5,412 nt of DNA, taken from CBDTTW01 sp965363675. GTDB lineage: Bacteria > Bacteroidota > Rhodothermia > Rhodothermales > DASSAV01. The DNA is taken from positions 1 to 5,412 of the forward strand of contig CBDTTW010000199.1 of assembly GCA_965363675.1 (NCBI GenBank), written 5' to 3'. The notes under the pieces were generated by a model, which saw only the letters and a program-made list of their open reading frames with translations, made no database searches and had not been told where the DNA came from. The position numbers and the translations under genes were made by a program. Positions within the stretch are counted from its first letter, which is position 1. Every line of letters begins with the position of its first letter. This document shows, piece after piece, positions 1 to 5,412 of this stretch.

Positions 1-1
1 G

Positions 2-31
2 ATCATCGTCCTCGAAACGGCCGCCCCCTGA
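2..31 (+). CDS. C-terminal tail of an upstream gene (partial)
   Basis: Reading from base 2, the window opens with nine sense codons giving IIVLETAAP and then TGA. Third positions are almost all G or C and the peptide is hydrophobic-then-polar, like the end of an ordinary cytosolic protein. The other + frames here read as arginine/proline-rich low-complexity peptide with poorer third-position GC. Nothing can be said about function from nine residues. It could be chance, since short open tails are easy to find in GC-rich DNA. Confidence 0.35.
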   Translation: MIVLETAAP

Positions 32-120
32 GGCCGCCCCTACAGGCCGCACGGCAGGCCCGCGCCCCGGAACCGCGCGGACCTGCCGCCGCTAGATCCC
101 TACCTTCCACGCGCCCGCCG

Positions 121-330
121 ATGCCGCTCCGAGACCCTTCCATCTTCCTCGACATGCTGCGCGCCGGGGCGGTCTTCGCCCTCGGGCTGCTGCTGCACCT
201 CGGCCTTTCGCTCGGCCTCGGCATCGGCGAGCCGCTGAACCTCGCCATCCTGTGGGGCCTGGCCTTCGGGGCCATCGGCTACGCCACGTACCACCGCGTG
301 CGCACCTGGCCGCCGCGCCGCCGGCGCTAG
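121..330 (+). CDS. Small two-helix membrane protein, function unknown
   Basis: This 69-residue protein has two hydrophobic stretches, about residues 13-34 (AGAVFALGLLLHLGLSLGLG) and 40-57 (LNLAILWGLAFGAIGYAT). A short polar link containing GEP joins them, and the tail is strongly basic and ends PPRRRR. By the positive-inside rule the C-terminus, and so probably both ends, should be cytoplasmic. I do not recognise a family. Codon third positions are almost entirely G/C, and the hydrophobic pattern would not be expected of a shadow frame, so I take it as real. The reading frame stays open to the window edge, but there is no ATG, GTG or TTG upstream and the upstream codons read as low-complexity R/P, so ATG at 121 is the start. 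No Shine-Dalgarno sequence is visible (cgcccgccg before ATG). It converges on the enolase-family gene with a 27-bp gap. Confidence 0.7.
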   Translation: MPLRDPSIFLDMLRAGAVFALGLLLHLGLSLGLGIGEPLNLAILWGLAFGAIGYATYHRVRTWPPRRRR

Positions 331-335
331 GCCGC

Positions 336-352
336 GCCGCTCCCGGAGCGGC
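336..352. terminator. GC-rich hairpin between convergent genes, possible bidirectional terminator
   Basis: GCCGCTCC and GGAGCGGC form an 8-bp inverted repeat around a single central C; allowing a 3-base loop, about 7 bp would pair in RNA. It lies in the 27-bp gap between the stop of the small membrane protein gene (330) and the stop of the enolase-family gene (358), where a shared terminator is expected. There is no T-run on either side, so it is not a canonical intrinsic terminator. The call rests on position and symmetry. Confidence 0.4.
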
Positions 353-357
353 CCCGC

Positions 358-1758
358 TCACGGAGGCGGCGCGAACAGGGCCTCGTAGTATGGGAGCGGC
401 TCGAAGATGCCGCCGCTGCGGCGGTAGTAATCGGCGCCCAGCGGGAAGACGCCGTTTTGCGCCGAAGCCCACGGCGCCTCGGGGGCGGGATGCCGGGCGC
501 GCATGGCCGCCCAGTTGCGGTAGTTCTGGTGGCCGTTCGTCTCCAGAAGCCCCATGCCCAGCCCCGGAAACGGCGCCAGGCGCGCCGCCACGTTCTTGTT
601 CCACTCCACCAGCACCGGGTTCACCGTCAGGTCGGCGCAGAAGCACGGCACGCCGCGCGCGGCGGCCACGCCGGCGATCTTCATCGTCATCGAGAGCGTC
701 TTGGCAATCGCCTTGAGCGCAATGGCGCGGTAGCCCATCTCGATGCGCGCCGCCGCGTCGGCGTCGGTGTGCGCCGTCTCGTCGGCGGCCAGACGCACCG
801 GAACGTCCGACACGTCGATCTCGAGGTCCTCGGCAAGCGGCTCCTCGACGAGCGCGATCTGATCGAAGGCCCCGATCTTGCGCGCGTGGTCGAGCAGGCG
901 CAGGAACGTATCCTTGCTTTCGTAGCGGCCGTTGGCGTCGAAGTAGTAAGGCAGGCGGCCGTCGGCGGTGTGGGGCGTGCGCACCCCGTCGAGCGCCGCA
1001 TGGATCGCCGAGAGGCGCGCCATGTCCTTCCGGAGCATTTCGTCCTGCGCGCCCGGTTGCCCGATTTTGATTTTCATGAAGAAATACCCCGCCGCGGCCG
1101 CCGCCCGGATGTCCTCGATAGGCAAGGCGTAGGCCATAAGGGGGATGGCCGCGACCTGGCTGTGGCGCGCCGAGAGCGCCGGGCGGTGCGCCTCCGGGAT
1201 CATCTCGTCGAAGCTCGTGATGCCGTTCTCGGCGGCGTAGAGCAGCCACGCCGCGTTGTCCAGCCCGACGAGCGCGTTGAGCGCGAAAGTCTTGCGCAGC
1301 GCCGCATGGCCCGTGATCCGCTGCCCGTGCGCGTACACTTCCGGCAAGAGCTGATCCAGCAGGTCGATGGGCGTGCGGAAGCTTTGCCCTCGGGCGCGCT
1401 GAAGGGCGTATTCCGTGAGCGCGTACATCAGCGCGTTGCCCCCCGCCTCGGAGTGCCCGGCGAAGACCGCCGCATCCGACCACAGCACGTTTTGCGTGCA
1501 TAGCCCCACCTTGCGCCGCCCCGAGTCGCTCTCCAGCATCGCCACGGATTGCCAGATCTCGGTCATGTAGCCGCCCTTGAAGCCGAACGGCCGGATGAGC
1601 GGTTCACGCTCGAAGTTGCTGTCTACGCGCCCGAGCGTAATCGCGGCGGCGCGGGGGCGGGCCGCCGCAGCGCAGGGCAAAACCGGGGCGGGCAGCAGCG
1701 CCGCGCCGGCCGCCGTCGCAGCGGCGCCGAGGAAGTCGCGGCGAGAGAAGGTGCGCAT
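358..1758 (-). CDS. Tat-exported enolase-superfamily enzyme (mandelate racemase / muconate lactonizing enzyme-like)
   Basis: The 466-residue product begins with a twin-arginine signal (SRRDFLGAAA, residues 5-14) followed by an Ala-rich segment to about 38, so it is predicted to be exported folded. An N-terminal capping region (about 40-200) precedes a (beta/alpha)7 barrel. The barrel shows the superfamily landmarks: a K-x-K pair (K229, K231 in FFMKIKIG), three Mg2+ ligands (D274 in YYFDANGRY, E305 in VEEPL, D326 in AADET) and a lysine after strand 6 (K349 in IALKA). Paired Lys acid/bases are typical of the muconate-lactonizing/dipeptide-epimerase subgroup; mandelate racemase itself has a His-Asp dyad. 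The family abstracts a proton alpha to a carboxylate, leading to epimerisation, elimination or cycloisomerisation; which of these applies here cannot be told. The start at 1758 is chosen because it begins exactly at the Tat signal; longer starts would overlap the upstream gene. It is the last gene of the operon, 4 bp after its neighbour, so probably translationally coupled. Confidence 0.9.
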   Translation of the reverse strand: MRTFSRRDFLGAAATAAGAALLPAPVLPCAAAARPRAAAITLGRVDSNFEREPLIRPFGFKGGYMTEIWQSVAMLESDSGRRKVGLCTQNVLWSDAAVFAGHSEAGGNALMYALTEYALQRARGQSFRTPIDLLDQLLPEVYAHGQRITGHAALRKTFALNALVGLDNAAWLLYAAENGITSFDEMIPEAHRPALSARHSQVAAIPLMAYALPIEDIRAAAAAGYFFMKIKIGQPGAQDEMLRKDMARLSAIHAALDGVRTPHTADGRLPYYFDANGRYESKDTFLRLLDHARKIGAFDQIALVEEPLAEDLEIDVSDVPVRLAADETAHTDADAAARIEMGYRAIALKAIAKTLSMTMKIAGVAAARGVPCFCADLTVNPVLVEWNKNVAARLAPFPGLGMGLLETNGHQNYRNWAAMRARHPAPEAPWASAQNGVFPLGADYYRRSGGIFEPLPYYEALFAPPP

Positions 1759-1762
1759 AAGG

Positions 1763-2725
1763 TTATCCGGAAGTCGCCGCCTGAAGCCGCCGCAGTAGGG
1801 CTGCGTCGCGCTGCATGGCGGCTCGGTACTGCCGCAGACGCTCGGGGCCGGCAAGGTTGGCCTCCGGCTGCTCGGCCAGCGGGTACTCGTAGTGAAGGGT
1901 AAAGGGGCCGGCGATGCCCAGTTGCCTGACCAGGGTCAGAAACGCCGGAAAATCGACCATGCCCTCGCCGAGCGCGACCGTGACGGGCTGCCACTTGCCG
2001 TCGCGCTGCTCCCAGCGGAAATCCTTGATGGCGAGCGTGCGCACACGCGGCGCCACCAGGCGCAGCGCCACCGGCCACGCCGTCGCGCCCTCGACCATGG
2101 CGTGCCGGATGTCGTACTGCACGCCCAGGTGCGCCGGGTCGATGCCGTCGAGCAGCAGGTGCAGATCCCAGACCGAGCCGCCCACCCGCGCCCCGGCGTG
2201 GTTCTGGTAGGCGCCGTGCATGCCGTACCGGCGGTTCAAATCGGCCAGCTCCGCCATTTGCGGGCGCAGCGCCGCCAGGTGCGCCGCCGGAGAAAGCGCC
2301 TTGTCGTAGGGCAGGTAGCCCATGCGGTAATACCGCACCCCGAGCGCCGCCGCCGTCCGAAGCGTGCGCTCGGCGGCCGGGTCCGAGGCGTCCGTAATCG
2401 CCGTCACCATCATCGGCGTTGCGAGGCCGGCGGCCCGGGCGGCCGCTACGGCGCGCGGCAAATCCTCCTCGACGCGCGCCGGGTCTACGTGCCCCCCGGG
2501 GCGCACCGTCAGGTCCAGCCCCTCGAAGCCGGTCTCGGCCGCCAGCGCCGCCGCATCCGCATAGCTCAGCCATTCGAGCGGCTTGGTAAACACGCACAGC
2601 GGCTGCGGCTCCGGCGGGCGCGCCGCCGCGCCTCCGAAGGCGGCGCCCGGCAGGGCCCCCGGCAACGCGCCCGCCGCGGCGAGGGCCGCCAGGAACGTGC
2701 GCCGGCTGAAAGACGAAGGGTTCAT
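1763..2725 (-). CDS. Tat-exported sugar phosphate isomerase/epimerase-like TIM-barrel protein
   Basis: The 320-residue product has a Tat signal (FSRRTFLAAL, residues 6-15) with likely cleavage near AFGGAAA (29-35). The rest is a xylose-isomerase-like TIM barrel (AP_endonuc_2 fold). Landmarks are GFEGLDLTVRPGGHV (66-80), YQNHAG (173-178), GVQYDIRHAMVEG (201-213), LAIKDFRW (231-238), LGEGMVDF (252-259) and LHYEY (277-281). Family members bind a divalent metal and isomerise, epimerise or cleave sugars through enediol-type chemistry; many act on free or keto sugars rather than phosphates, and an exported one almost certainly does. Some usual ligands differ: Q174 stands where a Glu is common and A232 where a His often precedes the K-D pair, while D205, H208 and E280 remain. 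The start at 2725 coincides with the Tat signal. It begins 8 bp after the oxidoreductase gene ends and stops 4 bp before the enolase-family gene. The exact reaction is unknown. Confidence 0.88.
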   Translation of the reverse strand: MNPSSFSRRTFLAALAAAGALPGALPGAAFGGAAARPPEPQPLCVFTKPLEWLSYADAAALAAETGFEGLDLTVRPGGHVDPARVEEDLPRAVAAARAAGLATPMMVTAITDASDPAAERTLRTAAALGVRYYRMGYLPYDKALSPAAHLAALRPQMAELADLNRRYGMHGAYQNHAGARVGGSVWDLHLLLDGIDPAHLGVQYDIRHAMVEGATAWPVALRLVAPRVRTLAIKDFRWEQRDGKWQPVTVALGEGMVDFPAFLTLVRQLGIAGPFTLHYEYPLAEQPEANLAGPERLRQYRAAMQRDAALLRRLQAATSG

Positions 2726-2733
2726 GGTCTCGC

Positions 2734-4107
2734 TCAGCTCACGTCGAGGCGCCACGGGGCGCGGTACTCGTAGTGCAGCATCCGGTTGGCTTCCGTATGG
2801 TTCGTAAACTCCTCGCGCGCCGCGTCCCAGCGCAGGCGCTCGCCCGTCTCCAGGGCGATGTTCGCCAGGTGCGCGAAGCACGTCGAGCGGTGCCCTTCTT
2901 CGAGCGGGCAGAGCGGGGCCTGCCGCGATTTTACGCAGTCCAGAAAGTCGCGCACCAGCACCGCCGTCGAGTTCTCGGGGCCGGAGAGCTTATATTCCAC
3001 CGGCTCGATTGCGGCGCCTTTCTCCTGAAACTGCCCCGGCCCTACGGGCGCGATGCGGTAGCCGTTCTCGCTTGCCTGAAGGTTGCCGCGCGTCCCCCGC
3101 AGCTCGATCTCGCCGCCCTCGATGGCCCCGCCGCCGCCGGCCTCGTAGATGCCGAAGGTGGCCATCGCCCCCGAGCCGAACTCGAAGGTCACCTCCATCG
3201 TGTCCGGGATCGTGCGGTCGTCGCGGACGGCGTACTTGCCGCCGTGCGCCGAAATGGCGATTGGCGCCTGCTCCTGCATCAGCCAACGGATCACGTCCAG
3301 AAAGTGGACGCCCCAGTTGCCCATCTGGCTCGAATAATCCTTCCACCAGCGGAATTTGTACGGCGCGATGTTGTACTGGTACGGGCGGGACGCGCGGGGG
3401 CCGAGCCAGAGGTCCCAGTCGAAATCGGCCGGGGGCGGCTCGGGCTGCATGATCCCGATGCCGTTGGGGTACATATTGTTGATGCGGTACGCCCGCGCCA
3501 CGGTCGCCTTGCCGATGGCCCCGGCCGGGATGGCCCGGGCGAGGTTCTGGTAGACGCTGGAGCCGCGCCGGTTGAGGCCGACCGCCGCCACGCGGCCCGT
3601 GCGCTCGGCGGCGCGCACCATCGCCCGCCCCTCGCGCACCGTGATCGTAAGCGGCTTCTCGACGTACACATCCTTGCCCGCCTCCATCGCCTGGATGGCC
3701 TGAAGGGCGTGCCAGTGGTCCGGCGTGGCGATGCACACGGCGTCGATGTCCTTGCGTTCGAGCAGCTTCCGGAAGTCCTTGTACGTGTCGGGCGGGCGGG
3801 CGAAGGTCTCGCCCATCCGGGGGATGTTGCTCCCGACCTCGGCCAGCCAGCGCGGATGCACGCGGGCGCGCTCGCGGAGCACGTAGGGCTCGTAGACGTC
3901 GCACAGGGCCGCCACGTCCACGTCCGGCTGCCGCAGGAACAGCCCCAGAAGCTGCGAGCCCCGGTTGCCCACGCCGATGAAGCCCATGCGGATCTTGTCG
4001 GCGCGGCCGTAGCGCAGCGCCGCCGGCGCGCCGAAGGCGGGCGCCGCCGCCGAGGCCGCCGCGACGAGCGTGTGTTTGAGGAAGGTGCGGCGGGTGCTCG
4101 AAGTCAT
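2734..4107 (-). CDS. Tat-exported Gfo/Idh/MocA-family NAD(P)-dependent oxidoreductase
   Basis: This 457-residue protein starts with a textbook twin-arginine signal (TRRTFLKHTL, residues 5-14), with likely cleavage near AFGAPAA (25-31). An N-terminal Rossmann domain carries the dinucleotide loop GVGNRG (45-50), then IATPDHWH (126-133) and the family's catalytic EKP motif (E150-K151-P152 in VYVEKPLT). The C-terminal beta-sheet domain has WGVHFLDV (265-272), whose His268 and Asp271 sit where the family keeps its substrate-binding His/Asp, and ends with HYEYRAPW (445-452). Relatives oxidise or reduce sugar hydroxyls; in Zymomonas glucose-fructose oxidoreductase a member is exported by Tat with tightly bound NADP, a precedent for a periplasmic location. 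It is the first gene of a three-gene operon, so it probably receives the main promoter and the palindromic operator just upstream. The start at 4107 is the only sensible one: it opens the Tat signal and is preceded directly by AAGAAG rather than a clear ribosome-binding site. Confidence 0.93.
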   Translation of the reverse strand: MTSSTRRTFLKHTLVAAASAAAPAFGAPAALRYGRADKIRMGFIGVGNRGSQLLGLFLRQPDVDVAALCDVYEPYVLRERARVHPRWLAEVGSNIPRMGETFARPPDTYKDFRKLLERKDIDAVCIATPDHWHALQAIQAMEAGKDVYVEKPLTITVREGRAMVRAAERTGRVAAVGLNRRGSSVYQNLARAIPAGAIGKATVARAYRINNMYPNGIGIMQPEPPPADFDWDLWLGPRASRPYQYNIAPYKFRWWKDYSSQMGNWGVHFLDVIRWLMQEQAPIAISAHGGKYAVRDDRTIPDTMEVTFEFGSGAMATFGIYEAGGGGAIEGGEIELRGTRGNLQASENGYRIAPVGPGQFQEKGAAIEPVEYKLSGPENSTAVLVRDFLDCVKSRQAPLCPLEEGHRSTCFAHLANIALETGERLRWDAAREEFTNHTEANRMLHYEYRAPWRLDVS

Positions 4108-4112
4108 CTTCT

Positions 4113-4122
4113 TAACCGGTTA
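4113..4122. promoter_or_regulatory. Palindrome TAACCGGTTA, candidate LacI/GalR-type operator
   Basis: TAACCGGTTA is a perfect 10-bp palindrome five bases upstream of the oxidoreductase start codon. It is A/T-flanked around a central CCGG in otherwise extremely GC-rich DNA. LacI/GalR-family repressors typically bind short palindromes with a central CG step flanked by AAC/GTT, and they usually control sugar genes, as here. No repressor gene is in the window, so the regulator is inferred. A repressor bound here would block transcript elongation or early initiation of the operon. Confidence 0.45.
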
Positions 4123-4161
4123 CTTTGAGGTAGAGAGGCGCAGGCGGCGCCGGCCGGATTC

Positions 4162-4190
4162 AACTTACTGCGCCTTGCCGGCTTGCGCAA
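4162..4190 (-). promoter_or_regulatory. Weak candidate promoter for the three-gene operon
   Basis: On the minus strand TTGCGC is followed after 17 bases by TAAGTT. This matches a sigma-70-like promoter at only three of six positions in each box, but it can also be read as a Bacteroidota-like TTG-N20-TAnnTT pattern. It is the most A/T-rich place in the 134-bp gap between the amidase stop and the operon start, and it would leave a leader of about 45 bases containing the TAACCGGTTA palindrome. The upstream box overlaps a perfect 12-bp palindrome, GCTTGCGCAAGC (4181-4192), which might be a second site or chance. No other feature in 4108-4241 is convincing. Confidence 0.22.
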
Positions 4191-4241
4191 GCGCTCCCGG
4201 AAGGGCCCGGCTTTTTCCACGCCGTCCTTGCGCTCCGGAGC

Positions 4242-5412
4242 TTAAGGCGCGCTCCCGGCGCGGCTGCGCAGAAACGCCTCGATGCCCCGGACGTGCGCCT
4301 GCGCGAGGCGCTCCCGGAAGTCCGGGCGGCGCAGAGCGGCTTCGTGCGCCGGAAACATCATGAACAGCGACTCCGTGAGCGCCGAGGGCATCCAGGTGGG
4401 CCGCACCAGCGCCAGGCTGCGCGGGCGCGCGCCCAGGTCGGGCTGTCCGGTCGCCCCGGCAAGCGCCTGCTGAAGCGCCCCGGCCAGGGCGGCGCTGTGG
4501 GCGTGGTAATAGTACGTCTCGGTCCCCTGGTTGCGGAACGGGTTGACCCCGTCCGGGAACGCGTTGTTGTGCACCGAGATGAGCAAGTCGGCGTCGCGGG
4601 CGACGGCGAAGGCCACGCGGGCGCGGAGGTCGGCCGCCGTGTCGGCCGAGTCGCCGGGCGCTTCGGCGCCGCGCCGCGTCAGCAGGGCCGTCGCCCCTCG
4701 GCGGCGCAGGGCATCGACGAGGTGGTAGGCGAGGCCCAGGTTTGCCTCGGCCTCGGTCAGCCCGGTCGGGCCGGTGGCGCCCTCGGGCGGGTGCCCGGCG
4801 TCGATAACGATGCGCAGCCCCTCCAGCGGCCGCTCGGGACGGATGGGCGGCGCGTGGCGCAGGCGTAGGGCCAGGCGGCCCGCCGCGTCGTAGGCGCAGG
4901 CGTAGCCCCAGAGCGGCACCCGCAGCGCCAGCCGCAGCACCGCCGAGTCGGCGGCGACCTGCCAGCGGAGCGCGCGCACCAGCCCCCGCCCCGTGTCGAA
5001 CGGGGCGACCGTGGTCGGCGGGCGCCCGTAGAAGGTCACGTGCAGGCCCGAGTCCGCCGGAACGATCTGAAACGGCAGAAAGCCCGCCGGGACGCGCACC
5101 TCCGTCGTGCGCCCTGCCGTCTGCACGCGCGTCGCTCCGGCGGCGGGCGGCGCGGCCGGCGGCGCCCCCAGCCGCACATGCGCCGTATCGACCCATGCCG
5201 TGCGGCGCGGCCCCAGCCGGATGCGGCGCCGCCCGCCCCGGCGCCCGTCGATGCGCAGGCGCGCGCCGCGCAGCAAAAACCACTGCCGGTCGGCCTCCGG
5301 CGTCGGCGAGGCCCCCACGGCGTCGGAGCCCGTCGCCAGGCTGTCGGCGCCGCCCGTGACCACGCCCATTACGGCGCGGCGGAACGCCCGGAACGCCGGC
5401 GGCCGGGGCCTC
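4242..5412 (-). CDS. N-acetylmuramoyl-L-alanine amidase, Amidase_3 type (5' end outside window)
   Basis: This is a zinc-dependent cell-wall amidase that cuts the bond between N-acetylmuramic acid and the L-alanine of the stem peptide. Residues are counted from the Met at 5369. Residues about 184-370 are the catalytic domain: IVIDAGH (187-193) with zinc ligand H193, the second ligand E206 in GLTEAEANL, the third ligand H267 in ISVHNNA, and the likely catalytic Glu E333 in SALTESLF. Before it come a segment resembling a bacterial SH3-like fold (about 28-68, WFLLRGARLRID then TAWVDTAHVRL) and a beta-rich region (about 80-172) I cannot name. The frame is open through the window edge with coding-like residues (RPPAFRAFRRAV) before that Met, and no signal peptide follows it, so the true start and export signal probably lie further right. 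It should act in the periplasm. The gene stops 134 bp before the oxidoreductase start and looks like a separate transcription unit. Confidence 0.9.
   Translation of the reverse strand, partial: RPRPPAFRAFRRAVMGVVTGGADSLATGSDAVGASPTPEADRQWFLLRGARLRIDGRRGGRRRIRLGPRRTAWVDTAHVRLGAPPAAPPAAGATRVQTAGRTTEVRVPAGFLPFQIVPADSGLHVTFYGRPPTTVAPFDTGRGLVRALRWQVAADSAVLRLALRVPLWGYACAYDAAGRLALRLRHAPPIRPERPLEGLRIVIDAGHPPEGATGPTGLTEAEANLGLAYHLVDALRRRGATALLTRRGAEAPGDSADTAADLRARVAFAVARDADLLISVHNNAFPDGVNPFRNQGTETYYYHAHSAALAGALQQALAGATGQPDLGARPRSLALVRPTWMPSALTESLFMMFPAHEAALRRPDFRERLAQAHVRGIEAFLRSRAGSAP

Noticed and set aside
18..36. CGGCC/GGCCG inverted repeat over the stop of the left-edge gene
   Set aside because: Five pairs with a 9-base loop and no T-run; GGCC is too common here to weigh.
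92..1501. Long minus-strand open frame (469 codons) overlapping the enolase-family gene in another frame
   Set aside because: Low-complexity Arg/Gly/Ala protein with no domains; the other frame holds all enolase-superfamily active-site residues.
1660..1680. Possible lipobox (VLPC, Cys29) making the enolase-family protein a lipoprotein
   Set aside because: Pro immediately before the Cys is not compatible with a normal lipobox, so a soluble Tat substrate is more likely.
1623..2597. Minus-strand 324-codon frame overlapping two operon genes
   Set aside because: It is a shifted-frame shadow of the isomerase-like gene with compositionally biased, motif-free sequence.
1881..2774. Shared 13-mer GGTACTCGTAGTG in the isomerase-like and oxidoreductase genes
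   Set aside because: It encodes HYEY in both proteins and reflects a coincidental similar peptide, not a DNA repeat; flanks differ.
2773..4128. Long + strand open frame (451 codons) antisense to the oxidoreductase gene
   Set aside because: The product is Arg/Ala/His/Val-rich with no motif, as expected for the antisense of a GC-rich gene; the minus frame carries a full Gfo/Idh/MocA domain and a Tat signal.
4232..4241. Palindrome GCTCCGGAGC right after the amidase stop codon as a terminator
   Set aside because: Only three pairs could form around a 4-base loop and no T-run follows on the minus strand; palindromes of this length are expected by chance at this GC content.
4191..4317. Three copies of GCGCTCCCGG (4191, 4249, 4308) spaced 58 and 59 bases, plus a near copy at 337
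   Set aside because: Two copies are in the amidase coding sequence, where they follow from common Arg/Glu/Gly codons, and no longer flanking similarity exists; regular spacing of three sites is weak evidence.
1..5412. CRISPR array, tRNA, rRNA, insertion sequence or phage genes
   Set aside because: No regularly spaced direct repeats, tRNA-like cloverleaf, transposase motifs or terminal inverted repeats were seen on reading both strands.

Overview
The window is very GC-rich DNA from a bacterium that exports folded enzymes by the Tat pathway and carries Gfo/Idh/MocA and TIM-barrel sugar enzymes with Tat signals. Genes of this kind are common in Rhodothermota/Bacteroidota, Gemmatimonadota, Planctomycetota, Acidobacteriota and Verrucomicrobiota. 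The wording of the amidase motifs (GPTGLTEAEANL, NNAFPDGVNPF) reminds me most of Gemmatimonadota or Rhodothermota proteins, but the phylum cannot be fixed from this sequence alone. None of the visible starts has a strong Shine-Dalgarno sequence, which fits a Bacteroidota-like style of initiation.

Layout. At the left edge, ten codons on the + strand (2-31) look like the tail of a gene lying mostly outside the window. A small two-helix membrane protein follows on the + strand (121-330). It converges on a minus-strand operon, with a 27-bp gap that holds a GC-rich hairpin (336-352). The operon reads right to left: a Gfo/Idh/MocA oxidoreductase (4107 to 2734), a sugar phosphate isomerase/epimerase-like TIM-barrel protein (2725 to 1763) and an enolase-superfamily enzyme (1758 to 358). 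The gaps between the three genes are only 8 and 4 bp. The 134-bp leader region upstream (4108-4241) contains an A/T-flanked 10-bp palindrome, TAACCGGTTA, five bases before the first start codon. It resembles operators of LacI/GalR-family sugar repressors. To the right, on the same strand, is an N-acetylmuramoyl-L-alanine amidase (Amidase_3 type) whose N-terminus runs off the window.

How the genes fit together. All three operon proteins start with a twin-arginine signal, so the whole cassette is predicted to act outside the cytoplasm after folding, with any cofactor loaded beforehand. A Gfo/Idh/MocA dehydrogenase beside a sugar-isomerase-like protein is the enzyme pair used in 3-keto-sugar routes of glycoside cleavage. 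The enolase-superfamily member adds a carboxylate alpha-proton chemistry, which would suit a sugar acid. My best reading is an uncharacterised exported pathway for an oxidised sugar or glycoside, probably sugar-regulated. The substrate is unknown. The amidase and the small membrane protein look like unrelated neighbours.
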